Source of the DNA: Panopea generosa
Lineage: Eukaryota > Mollusca > Bivalvia > Adapedonta > Hiatellidae
Direction of reading: 5' to 3'
NCBI GenBank assembly: GCA_029582155.1
Contig: CM055909.1
Coordinates: 17,842,301 to 17,906,300, forward strand
DNA: 64,000 bases
Under the pieces are notes generated by a model. That model was not told where the DNA came from and did no database searches. It saw only the letters and a list, made by a program, of their open reading frames with translations. This document shows positions 28,501 through 41,769 of this stretch, one piece after another. A program made the position numbers and the translations under genes. Numbering within the stretch: the first letter of the stretch is position 1; each line of letters starts with the position of its first letter.

Positions 28501-31500
28501 CGATTCATAATTTTAAGGTATTCATTTAAACCTGCAAACCCCTAAATCAACAATAAGATACATGTTAATGTTTACAGTGGTTCCTGGTGAATAAAAATCA
28601 CTTGTACATGAGAACCATTGTAAACATAAACAGGTATCTTATCATTGATCTGTAGGTTTGCAGGTTTAAATGCATATGTTAAAACTTGATCCACCATGAG
28701 TAATATTCAACAATCACTGTGGCGTAATCTGTAAGAGCGCTGGTCTATTTAATAGATTATTTTTTGAACTTTTATGTTTTATGATTGTGAGTTCGAGCTT
28801 CATCGTCTCTGGATTTTAAAAGTGTATTTACTCATGTTTCACAATTTTTTCGTTTTTTTTATTTTATCTTGAGTTCACATTAAAGTTTCCTTCTCACATA
28901 TATATGATTTTAAGTCATTGTTTAAATAGTCATGTCTGGCAACCCTTGCAAAGAAGTAAAATCGAAGAATTATGAACCTGTCAAACGGCTTATGTTTAAG
29001 AGGTAAATTAATAATAAGGTACATGTATAAGAAAACACTTTTTTTCTAAAAAAAAATCCTTTTGTCGGACCAGTATCGAACCAGCATCCCCTAGTTTAAC
29101 AGTATGTGCTCTCTACCGACAGAGCTAAATGCATTTAACATTTTTTCTCGCTTTATTGCTTATACATCGTGTATAGTTAAATACTATGTTCGCCAGGCAC
29201 GATTTACCATCAAAATGCAGTGACCCAATCACATTTGCATTCAAATTTTGTTCGACTGTACCATTATTATTATTAATCATTTCAGCCAAGTCACACAAGG
29301 TATTTCCCTTAAGTTGTCTGGGACATTCGCACATGCACGCTTGAATCAGAAACCTAAAAATATTGAATCGAAAATCCATGAACTGTTAAAACTGAATGCC
29401 TTTTAACGGTTATTGTATTCAGATTATACTTAATGAAAATTAACAATCTTTGTCATTGAAATGACTCAAATAGTAAGGAAATTTGGCAATCTTTGCCATT
29501 GTAATGAATCAGATAGTAATGAAAATCAATATTCTTTGCCATTGTAATGACCCAGATAGTAATGAAATTTGGCAAGCTTTGCCATTGGAATGACTCAGAT
29601 AGTAAAGAAATAAGGCAATATTTGCGATTGTAATGACTCAGATACATGTAGTAAAGAAATTTGGCAATCTTTGCCATTGTAATGACTCAGATAGTAATGA
29701 AAATTAACAATATTTGCCATTATTATGTCTTAGATAGTACTAAATGAAAATTAACAATCTTTGCCATTGTAATGACTCAGATAGAAATGAAAATTAACAA
29801 TCTTTGTCATTGTAATGATACAGATAGTAATAAAAAATAACAATATTTGTCATTGTAATGACTCAGATAGTAATGAAAATCATCAATCTTTACCGTTGTA
29901 GTGACTCATATAGTAATGAAACTTGACAATCTTTGCCAATGTTATGACTCAGATAGTAATGAAATTTGGCAATCTTTTCCATTGTAATGACTCAGAGATC
30001 GTAATGAAATTTATCATTTTTTTTGTAATGAAATTTGGCAATCTTTGCCATTGTAATGACTCAGAGATCGTAATGAAATTGATCATTTTTTTGTAATGAC
30101 TCAGATAGCAAAGAAATTTGGATATCTTTGCCTTTGTAATGACTCAGATAATAATGAAATTTGGCAATCTTTGTCATTGTAATGACTCAGATAGTAATAA
30201 AAATTAACAATCTTTGCCATTGTAATGACTCAGATAGTAATGAAATTTGGCATTCTTTTCCATTGTAATGACTCAGAGATTGTAATGAAATGTATCACTT
30301 TTTTGTAATGAAATTTGGCAATCTTTGCCATTGTAATGACTCAGAGATCGTAATGAAATTGATCAATTGTTTGTAATAACTCAGATAGTAAAGAAATTTG
30401 GCAATCTTTGTCATTGTAATGACTCAGATAGTAATAGAAATTAACAATCTTTGCCATTGCAATGACTCAGATAGTAATAAAATCAAACAACATTTGTCCT
30501 TGTAATTACTCAGATAGTAATAAATTTTGGCAATGTTTGCAATTGTATTGACTCAGATAGTAATGCAAATCAACAATTTTTGCCATTATAATGACTAGAA
30601 TATTAATGAAATTTGGCACTCTTTGTCATTGAAGTATCTCCAAAATAGGGAAAGTTGACAACCTTTGCCAAAGTTTTTTCAGATATAAGCGAAATTTGAC
30701 AGTATTTGTTATTGATTTAGCTTAAAAAGTAGCGAAATTTGACAATCTTTGCCATTTTAGGTTTTTGGTTTTAGGTTTAGTTTAAATGTAGAGAAATTTG
30801 ACAGCTTGTGTCATTGGATTGTCTCAGATAGCATGGAAACTTGTCAATCTTTGTCATTGGATTCGTTTAGGTAGGAGGGGATTTCAATTGACAATATTTG
30901 CCATTTAACTGATCCAGAGACATTATTTGCCAATATTTGCCATTATAGTGACACAGATATAATTTAGATTTGTAAACGGATATCTTTTCCATTGGATTGC
31001 TCAGATAGAAGGAAAAAAATTGGCATTTTTTCCAATAATAATGGTACAGAAAGTATAAAGTTTTCCATAAGAATATCTTTGCTATTGGGTTAGCTAATAT
31101 TAAACATATGGCAATATTTGCATTGACAATAGCTTTGGTTATATAATCAATTTACAACCTTTACCATTGGATTGGCTCATAGATTATTGCATTTTCCGAT
31201 TGATTTGGCTAAGATAGTAGTGTTATACGACATGCTTTGCTAAATTGTAGGGAAATATGGCAAGCTGCCATTGGATTGGCTAAATTAGTGGGTAAATTTG
31301 AATTATTTGCAGTTTAAATGTGGCTCTACACTAAAGAAGATTAGACAAAACAGATTCCATCACATTTTGCAACATGTAACATGTCATAATATGTGTGCTG
31401 CACAACACAACCTTAGTTATCTAAGTGCACCTGACATCAACAATTGGCAATGTTTAAAAGCAATTCCTTGAAATAAATTAATATAAAGTGTAACATCTAA

Positions 31501-34500
31501 AATATTGGTCATGCTATCCAAGAAATCGATTTTAATAATAATCAATTGTTTTCTGCTTGTATCATTAATATGATTGTTGATCTAGATTGTCACATGATGA
31601 ATGCTCATCTATATCAAGCATCAAATCCCAAATATTATGAGCGCTGCCTTACACAGACATTACCTTAAGTTTAATGAGCGTCTGTATAAAGCTACAAAAT
31701 GTCAAACCAATATTTCACAGCATTTTTTTCATTTTGCTTAAATAAATAACTAAATAAAATGAGACATGTTGAACTTGAATTATTATATAGATCTTTTTGA
31801 ATAATGTTTACAATGATTTCTCTGAAAAACGAAAGGCGTCGATAGTAACAAAATGTTTAATGTTGAAAATTTGTTCAACTATGCAAGAATAAACTGAGTT
31901 AGAGAGTTGATTATTACAAGACGGTTAGTGTTCTCAGAATCGGTTCAGATAAATCATATTAAAGTTTGTTGTATCTGACATAAACTACATAATTACCGAT
32001 TTTATTGTGCACTTGAGAATGTCCGAAACGCAAACCTGCCGCCGCTAGCTCGTTAAACACCGTTGGCCGGATCTTTCTATTGTATGTGTCTTTATACCCA
32101 TCCTGCAATGACATCACAATGAGATTATAATAGTGTTACTAGTTTATAATTATATAATTATATGTTACAATCAAATCACAAACATAGTATAATACTTTCC
32201 CCGTAGTAAAACAATGACGTCACAACCTGTCATACGAACGTACGTATAATGGCAGCGACATTATATAGAATAACAAGCTCCTGATTTAGTGGGAGAGCGT
32301 CGATCAAATGGTCGGATGTCGGGGGTTAAATACTCTGCCACAACCATAATATGGTGTTCTTAAGCAAGACACTTTATTCTTACATGCATCGTACTGGTCA
32401 AGGAGAGCTTCGAGTGTGATTTGTCTAATTTGTAAAACTTGTTTGACAATCAATTTAAAACAAATACGGTTAAACAACATATTTCTTTTTTCCCGCTTCC
32501 TCTACGTTAGTCGGGCCCGATTAGTTCAGTCTGTAGCGCGTTTGACTGTCAAATCAGCAATGAGCTCGAATCCTCGCCTTGCAACAGTCTCCGTGATGCT
32601 TGATATATTACATTCTGTCTCATTATCACTCGTCTCTCGTCGCTTATTAAAGTGAGAAAGTTACCAGTTACTTACGGAGATGTGGTGTGCTCGAGTACTG
32701 GTTACCCTTTCAAGACCCCAGGGAAGAGTGGTTAGGTTAACTGATCGTCTGTTAGCCATCAACGGCATAAAATGACGCTAAATTTTTAATCAATCGTCTA
32801 TATTAGTTGCCACAATCGAACTTATTCTATTTTTGAGTTTGAAAATCGATACTATATATAGCAAGTATAACATAATTTTACAAACGCATAATCAGTAAAG
32901 AGAAAACTTAAGTAATCAAATGTTTTATCTGTTAGTTTATGTATATATGTTGAAAGATAAAACTAAAATGTTTGGTCATTCACATCACTTCTCTGTACAT
33001 ATAGTTATGTACCAAGATTAAAAAAAATCAAAAAATCATTGATGGCCATCTGATTGATACACTCAAATCTAAAATCAATACATTCGTATGTTCATGTAAA
33101 CAAACTAAACTGAATAAAGCTTAAGTCTCTCATACTATAGTTATGAAAACTCGTTTAATAAATTCAATAATAATTGAGCACACACATACATTGTAATACC
33201 CTCAATTTAATATATAATACCTTAATGTTCATGCGTTCGTCTTTCATCTTTTTTTTGCCTAGGATTACCGTTAAGTATTCACGATATGTAATAAGCTGTA
33301 GCTGCGCTGCGACAATTTTTCTGGCTTCTTGGAAAATCTGTTCATTTTCCCAGTGTGGATTCAACTTATAAAGTTCTTTTGCCAGTCGATTATGTTCTCG
33401 GACAAACAATGTATGTACGCTTGTCAGCACGACCTGTTCACTGCTACGAAGGTCACCTTCATAAAATAGTAAATGTTTACATATATATGTTTTAAAATGG
33501 TATAACATCATTTATTTTATCTTTAAATATTTTATTTCTCATTATACATGTACACACTTGTGAAAAGCAAGACAGTGACATAACACAATACGGAACATTA
33601 ATGTTGAAACTAGATATATAACTACTGTAATAACAAAAATATTCAGGCTGTGTTTATATATTTTAACAAAAAATATTGTAACTGATTTTGTATAAATAAT
33701 CATTGTCACAATATGTTGTATAAATATCAAATACCTCTGCGTACTTAATGAATAATAAGGTGGTGTATGTAGACAGAAGAAAGAGGAGAGTAGACAAGAA
33801 AAGGATGTAAGTGTATGTAGACAGTAGATAAAGGAGAGTAGAGAAGAGAGGGAAGATCGTGTATGTAGAGAGTAAATAAAGGAGAGTAAAGAAGAGAATG
33901 AAGTTAGTGTATATAGACAGTAGATAGAGGGGTGTAGAGAAGAGAAGAAAGTTGCTGTGTAAAGACTGTAGATAGCGGAGAGTAGATAGTGTATCAATAC
34001 AGTAGATAAAGATGGGAAGTAGACAAGAGATGGAAGTTCGTGTTTGTAGGCAGCAGACAGAGGAGAAAAGACGAGAGAAGGACGTTAGTGTATATTACAG
34101 TAGATAAAGAAATAGAGTAGACAAGAGAAGGAAGTTCTTGTATGTAGACAGAAGGTAAAGGGGAGTAGAGAAGAGAAGGAAGTTGCTCTGTATATACTGT
34201 AGATAAAGAAGAGTAGATGGTGTATCAAGATAGTCAATAAAGATTGAAAGTAGTACAAGGGAATGAAGTTCGTGTATGTAGACAATAGATAGAGGACAGT
34301 AGAGAAGAGAAGGAAGTAGGTGTGTATAGACATTAGATAGAGATTAGTAGACAAGAGAAAGAAGTTCGTGTATGTAGATATTAGATTGAGGGCAGTAGAG
34401 AAAAGAAGGAAATTACTGTGTATAGACTGTAGATAGAGGAGAGTAGACAAGAGAAGAAAAGTGGTGTATGTACACAGTAGATAAAGAAGGAGAGTAGGCA

Positions 34501-37500
34501 AGAGGGGAACGTTAGTGTATGTAGACAGTAGGTACATGAGAGTAGACAAGAGAAGGAAGTTCGTGTGTGTAGACAGTATATAAAGGAGAGTAGACAAGAG
34601 AAGGAAGTTGCTGTGTATAGAATGTAGACAGAGGAGAGTAAATAAGAAAAGGAAGTTGGTGTATGAAGACAGAAGATAAAGAAGGAGGGAAGACAAGAGA
34701 AGGAAGTTATTGTATGTAGACAATAGATAGAGGAGAGTAAAAAAAGAGAAGGAAGTTGGTGTGTATAGACAGTAAATAGAGGAGAGTAGACAAGAGAATG
34801 AATGTAGTGTATATAGACAGAAGATAAAGGAGAGTAGACAAGAGAAGGAAGTGTGTGTATGTAGACAGTAGATAGAGGAGAGTAGACAAGAGAAGGAAGT
34901 TGGTGTGTATATACTGAAAAAAAAAGAGGAGAGTAGACAAGAGAAATAAGTTGGTGTGTGTAGACATTAGATAGATGAGAGTTGACAACAAATGGAAGTT
35001 GGTGTGTATAGACATTAGATAAAGGAGTAAAGACAAGAGAGTGAAGTTCGTGTATGTAGACAGTAAATAGAGGAGAGTAGACAAGTGAAGGAAGTTGCTG
35101 TTTATAGATTGTAGACAGATGAGAGTAGGCAAGGGAAGAAAGTTAATGTATGAAGACAGAAGATAAATAAAGAGAGTACACAAGAGAAGGAAGTTAGTGA
35201 ATCTAGACAATAGATAGAGTAGAGTAGAGAAGAGAAGGAAGTTGGTGTGTATAGACTGTAAATAGAGGGGAGTAGAAAGAGAAAGAAGTTGGTGTGTGTT
35301 GACATTAGATAGAGGAGAGTAGACAACAAAAGGAAGTTGGTGTGTATAGACATTAGATAAAGATAAGTATACAAGAGAAAGAAGTTGGTGTATGTAGAGA
35401 GTAGATAGAGGAGAACAGACAAGAGAAGGAAGTTGGTGTATGTAGACAGTAGATAAAGCAGAGTAGACAAGAGAAAAAAAGTTGGTGTATGTAGACAGTA
35501 GATAGAGGAGTGTAGACAAAAGAAGGTAGATGGTTTATGCAGACAGTAGATAGAATAGTGAAGACAAGAGATGAAAGTTGGTGTATGTAGAGAGTAGATA
35601 GAGGAGAGTATACAAAAGAAAGAAGTTCGTGTATGTAGACAGAATGTAGAGGAGAGTAGAGAATAGAAGGACGTAAGTGTATGTAGACAGTAGATAAAGG
35701 AGAGTAGACAAGAGAAGGACGTTAGTGTATGTAGACAGTAGATAAAAGAGAGTAAACAAGAGAAGGAAATATCGTTATGTAGACAGTATATAGGGAAGAG
35801 TAGAGAAGAGAAAGAGAATGGTGTGTATAAACTGTAGACAGAGGAGAGTAGACAAGAGAAAGGAGTTGGTGTATTGAAGACAGAAGATAAAGAAAGAGAT
35901 TAGACAAGAGAAGCAAGTTCGTGTATGTAGAAGGTAGATAGAGGAGAGTAGACAAAAGAAGGAAGTTGGTGTTTTGAAGACAAAAGATAAAGAAAGAGAG
36001 TAGACAAGGGAAGGAAATTAGTGTATTGAGACAATAGATAGAGGAGAGTAGAGAAGAGAAGGAAGTTGGTGTGTATAGACTGTAAATAGGGGAGAGTAGA
36101 CAAGAGAAAGAATTTGGTGTGTGTAGACATTAGATAGAGGAGAGTAGACAAGAGAAGAAAGTTGTTGTTTGTAGATATTAGATAGAGGACAGCTGACAAC
36201 AGAAGGAAATTGGTGTAGGTAGACAGTAGATACAGGATAGTAGACAAGAGAAGGAAATCGGTGTATGAAGTCAGTACAGAAAGGCCGTTATCTTTTGTAC
36301 GTTGATATTATTCTTTCTATATGATATGTTCAATATGTTTTAAATATTTAATAAACGGTAACTGTTTTTGCATACTTACTTTTGTAAATGAAATATTTAG
36401 CATATTAAATAACTGCTCCATTGATATATTATCATATATGATTTAACTTTGTTAATGTTGAATTCAAGATTTGTCCAAAAGGCTCTAGAACATTGACATT
36501 CTCAATATAAATGCCTAACCACAAATGCATATACCAGTTTCGCAAAAGGTAAATAAAACTTCAATTAAACAAGAAAATAAATAGCAATCGACATATTTAG
36601 TCAGATTTAATTTCAAAACTATCATCAATTGCATATCACAACGTCAATGAAAATAATTTAAATATTTAATTAAGGCTTCGTACTATCAGTAGCAGGGTGT
36701 AGGACCAAACGCGATAAGATAATAGAACTCAATACAACACATTGCAATGTTTGTGAGAGTCCTCCGATATCGCAAAGAGGTTCAGTGGACCAATGATGTT
36801 TTACCTAGCGTTTGGCCTGTTCATGACAATTTGTTTTGCTGTGCTATTGACGCAAATTTTCATTCGGCTCGACACAGCCTGTCAATAACAAATATTCAAC
36901 AACCAAACAGCCGTTATATTTTGGAGAAAGGCTAAGCTTTTGTGTCTAACTTAAATTGGCTACCACATGATTTAATGGGTGGACCCTGCTCCAAATAAAT
37001 ACACGTCAGATCACCGCTTGTCATGTACTAGGTAAATGTTTCAGATAATGCTGAAACTTGATCGACAACATCGTCTTTTGATTTGTAGTAAACACTAGAA
37101 ACTATCTTTAATATTGCAAGATACTAAAATTTGAACCTCAACAAAGCGACAAGATGGCAAAGGATTAAAAAACAACAACAAACAAACCTGAGAGTGGACA
37201 GTAGTTATTCATTCCATCAAATTGTCCACGTAGTTCACAAGTTGAATCATCGTTGTCTACTGGTAGTTTGTCATGGTTGATAAGCATCAGTCCTAACGTA
37301 GTGATTAGCAATATTTATTTAACATTGTATTTTGAAACATTATGCTGTAAAGAACTAATGTAAAAATTGATAAAGGGTATTTAAAAAGCATTCATGCCTG
37401 TCAATAAAAACGTGCTCATGAATTAATTAACTTGTTTTGGTGATAAGCTGGAAATCATTACGGATGACGTTAGTTTAAATTTTACAAATATATTAATCAT

Positions 37501-40500
37501 TTAATTCAGTCATTGGTGGGTGTAGGATTAGCCTGTAGAACGGACCCCGTTTTCTTGATTGAGTCCGTTAAAAGCAAAGTTTGGAAAAATCCATTTGAGC
37601 ACGTTGATTGGTCAGATGCTTCAACTGAAAGTTTAAAAGACGTCACAGTATAAAAAGCATTCAATTGCTGTGGATTATTGGACAGGCATATAATTCGCTA
37701 ATTTTTCCTTGGGAGGTAATATACCTGACTCGGAAGATATCAGGTTCTGGGATAGACTAGTGTATGGTTAACCTCAGTTAGTACTTTTCTCATAAAACAC
37801 AAAGCTAAAAATAAATATTGATATATTTTGCCAAATAAAGCAAGTACTCGGCGTGCCGATACAAGGATTTTGATTTTGGCCGTGTCCATTCACGCAGATG
37901 GATACTGGACATGCCCAAATGGACAGTCCGATACGGATTAATAAAAATAAGTTTATGTTTACCGTCACACATTGAACAGAAACTATTGGCCCTTCTGTAG
38001 AATCAATATGATGGTAAGTTAACTGGTATTAAATACATTGGTTTTGATAACTTAAGCTCTGAAAGACCGAGCACGGTGACAAGGTAGTATAAAAATCCTA
38101 ACCCAGTAAAATTACGGAAACCACGGTCAAGGAAAGAAAAGAGCCAAATAGGCATTGCTATGCTTATCTGAAAGAAATAGTTTGACAGAAGTTATTTAAT
38201 TATTGTGAAAAACATACAAGTGGCCCCCTGAGGCGGCCTTAGACATAAATTCAAAATGTTTACCTCAAGAACATGTTTAAAGTTGAGAAATAGGAGTAAC
38301 TGGTTATATTCTAAGTTTCGATAAGTATTGTCATGTTTAGTAATGACAGCTGTATTTGATTAGGAGCAGCACAAAAGCCTATAAACCTGAAATTTCCACA
38401 CTCAAGAAATGTTCTCTTTATCAAAAGTGTTGTAATGGTTTAAGCAAAGTTATAGTTTTACTGCATTTCTCAATGGAATTGTTCGATCCCCGTGGGGGTA
38501 TACCACCTTAATTTTTTTTTACAGAAACAATAAACACGACGGCCGACGGATCACGCACATTAAATATTCTCAGTATTACTGAAGGGATGCAGGTCGTTTG
38601 ACGTTTATGAAAATGTAACAATTACATATAAGGAAATTTTATTTTTAGTAACCAAATGCAATGATTATAGCGAAGATATACTTTTGACATAACCCAATGT
38701 AAATTGTACGTCACTGTGGAAGGTATCTGAAATGTTTTACGTCCCTGTGGAAGGTATCTGAAATTTATTACGTCCCTGTGGAAGGTAACAGAAATGTTTA
38801 ACGATGACAAACACTTGAAAGAGTTTAACCCAAACATCATACACATACAATCCATGACAATCAAACTTAAATAGGGGAAAGTCATTTAGTGATTTTTTCT
38901 ACTAATTTTACTAATAGTGGTCATATCGAATTAAGGATGAGCGGGAAAAATACCACAAAGCTGAAATGTAGGTCTCAATATATAAGGATCATTGTGATTT
39001 TATTTGAGATTTAAGTAATTTGTGTCTAATGTTGAAATTGGGAAGGCGACATGACAAAGATTTCAAACATTTTAAAACTTAATCTGATCAGGGATTGAAA
39101 ACCAATTCCTACATGTGACATTGGTTAGTATTATAATCAGTTTTTCTGTAAAACTGTAATAAGCGTTTGAGAGGATAGAGCAGGATGGTAAAAAACTTGA
39201 AAGGAAATATTATATCATTTTCAGTCTTACTTGAGACGAATGCCATATTAAACAACACAATATGTTTTCTGGTACTGAGTCGCACATGTAAATGCAGAAG
39301 CCAAGCAGAGTACAGCAACAATGGTAGTTACTCCTGCTGGTCTCTTTGAAAATTTGCATTAGTTACCTGACCGCTTACCTTTATGTACGTCGCGTAGTGT
39401 ATTTTGAACATCCTTTGTGGAACCGTAAACAGCGGAGCCATCTATAAAAGGTGTATTTGAATTTATCTGCTGTTTCACACCTGAATTTGTAATAAAAAGG
39501 GTATTCATATTATATTACACCATTATTACAATATTTATTTTGGTATTCCCTTCCCGCCCTGAGACCTTGTGGTTATGTAACTGCTGTGCAAGTTTGAATA
39601 AGATTCAATGAAAAATGACGGTGATGGCGCATCTACACGAACATTTAAACATTTAACATTTTCCCGAAATAACTATGTTTAACAGTGACGTCTGTGGTGT
39701 CCCCAATTCCAATCCCGTGGCCCTGACTTTAACAACCCTTTTAGGGGACCTCCATACAATGCTACATGAAACATAGTTAAGGTCTACGGCTTGAACCCCA
39801 AGAGAAATTTTTTTTTTTCAATTTTCCTATAAAGTGTCCTTTAAGATGTGCTTATAAGCATTTAAGGTCGTCAATATTTCGTCCGCGATGTTGTGATAAT
39901 ATAACTACTGTGTAAGTTGGGTTAAGATTGTTTGAAAAATACGGGATGCAAGAAAGGCGACAGATATCAGAGAACGGACGATTGACCATTTACCATGACA
40001 TAAGCGCTGCTTGCCTTTGGCGAATAAAGCTTAAATGGGGTTACCATTGTGTCTACACTAAATTATTAATATTTTTTCCGTAAATAATATGTAAAATTGC
40101 GGCCCAAAATTTGACCACGGAGCACTGATTCAACATCCCTTTTAGGGAATATCCATGTAATACTACGTCAGCTATATGCTGATGGTGAATTAACACAGAT
40201 CCATGTGTATAGAGTGCATCTAGCTTGAAATTCAATTATTTTGGCATATGACAAATGCTTTAAGAAATTATGTCTGCCAATTAAATGCTTTAACAATAAT
40301 CTTAGAGTATGCAATATTATAACAAAAACAATGATTTGATGACTGTTAATTTTTGAAAAAGGGTTCTCTGATATGAATCATGTCTAAATTATATTAAACC
40401 AGGCAGTTGGGGTTTCAAACTTTCAGAGAAAATTTCCCTTAAAATGTACTTATAAGCCCCGTGGCGGTATTTTTTGCGGTCTAAAAAGAATTTCATAAAA

Positions 40501-41729
40501 TAAACCAAACACTACAATAATATCAATCATATAACTCCCCATAGACAGTTGATTCAATATAACTGTATCTGACATGTCTTCAGTCGGTGCTATGCGACAC
40601 GAGAAGTGCTGCATATCATAGACAGTGGATTCAATAAAACTGTATCAGACATGTCTTCAGTCGGTGCTAAGGGACACGAGGAGTGCTGCATATTTCATAA
40701 CTCCCCATAACTCCCCATAGACAGTGGATTCAATGAAACTGTATTTGACATGTCTTCAGTCGGTGCAAAGCGACACGAGGAGTGTTGCATGTTTCATAAC
40801 TCCCCATAGACAGTGGATTTAATAAAACTGTATCTAACATGTTTTCTTGGTTAGGTTTTCAATTTCGAAATAATCCTATTTAAATATATTATTGACGATA
40901 CCGCTTTTATTAGCCCTTTGTCATATAACCATTTGTTATTTACTGCATTCTTAACATTTGACATTGAACTGACATGGTGCATTATCGTCGTTTTATTTTG
41001 CATTTGTTTTAAAGGAAAGTCGACAAATTTCAATGAAACCATAAAGATTCGTACTTTTAGATTGGGGGTTAGAGAATGGAAGGAGTTGTAAGTTTTAGAT
41101 TTTTTTTTAAAAAGAAGAAAAAATGATATTAGTTGATTTAAATCCAATCTGAATTACACTATTCATTGTATTCGTAAAAAGGTTATAAAATGTTCAGATT
41201 TGGTTTCTAATTATAGCCTTGTCTAGTTAATGCCAAGAACATCTATTTAAAGCAATGACTAGTTATTGCCGTGAACATCTATTTCAATTCATTCGATTTA
41301 ATTTTCCCCCGAAATTTTCTTCACGTTTACTCAGTAAGTGTAATTTTGGCCTATTTCACTTGGAAGTACAGAAATTGCTAACTTGAACATAGTCATTTTT
41401 TGAAATGCGAGATGATCAATTAAGAAAGCAACACTTGATCTGACACGAGAACTATTACCGCTCCGCGCACCGGCCACGTGGCATTGTTTGTCAAAGTGCA
41501 TACAATGTTGTATTTACTTAGAAATGGTTGATTGTCTAAGGGAACTGACGGCGTAGCAACCAATATCGACCCACTGGTTGTATTATCGACTTGTTTAATT
41601 GAGCTCGCGTCTGTTTATCTGACCCAATGACTTTTATCCGATTTCAACGAATCGCTGAATATGGGTTACTGGATTTTCTCTTTAAGCATTACATGTAAAT
41701 GCATCTTTTCCTTGATCGTCAATTTGTAT

Positions 41730-41769
<40 letters not shown>

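Larger units (their letters stand above)
27895..29265. repeat. Complex of direct and inverted repeats with tRNA-like pieces
   Basis: A block with the words caaatttg-tgcaaa, ggtcactgcattttga, gtggcgaac and tttaaacttgcaaacc occurs at 27905-28020 and 28320-28435, with its first part in reverse complement at 29160-29262. A second block (caataataagatacctgttt, ttacaacggttc, aataaaaatcacctg) occurs directly at about 28030-28095, 28438-28500 and 28548-28610, and inverted at 28610-28680. tRNA-like fragments lie at 28715-28805 (plus) and 29060-29130 (minus). SINE copy 3 is inserted within it. Confidence 0.65.

Noticed and set aside
29125..29379. Minus-strand 84-codon frame with Cys residues, considered as a peroxidase exon between the proximal His and ALNIQR
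   Set aside because: It overlaps the inverted repeat and tRNA-like fragment and has no family motif. The exon at 27645-27795 fills the gap exactly in phase.
33542..36247. Minus-strand frames of up to 270 codons ([14 protein letters not shown] repeats), which look like a membrane protein
   Set aside because: The 48-bp unit is 16 codons, so any stop-free frame repeats. The apparent hydrophobicity comes from a C/T-rich strand. The region lies inside a peroxidase intron.
36747..36935. Plus-strand 62-codon frame in an intron
   Set aside because: Length is within chance expectation; no motif, and no neighbouring exon candidates.
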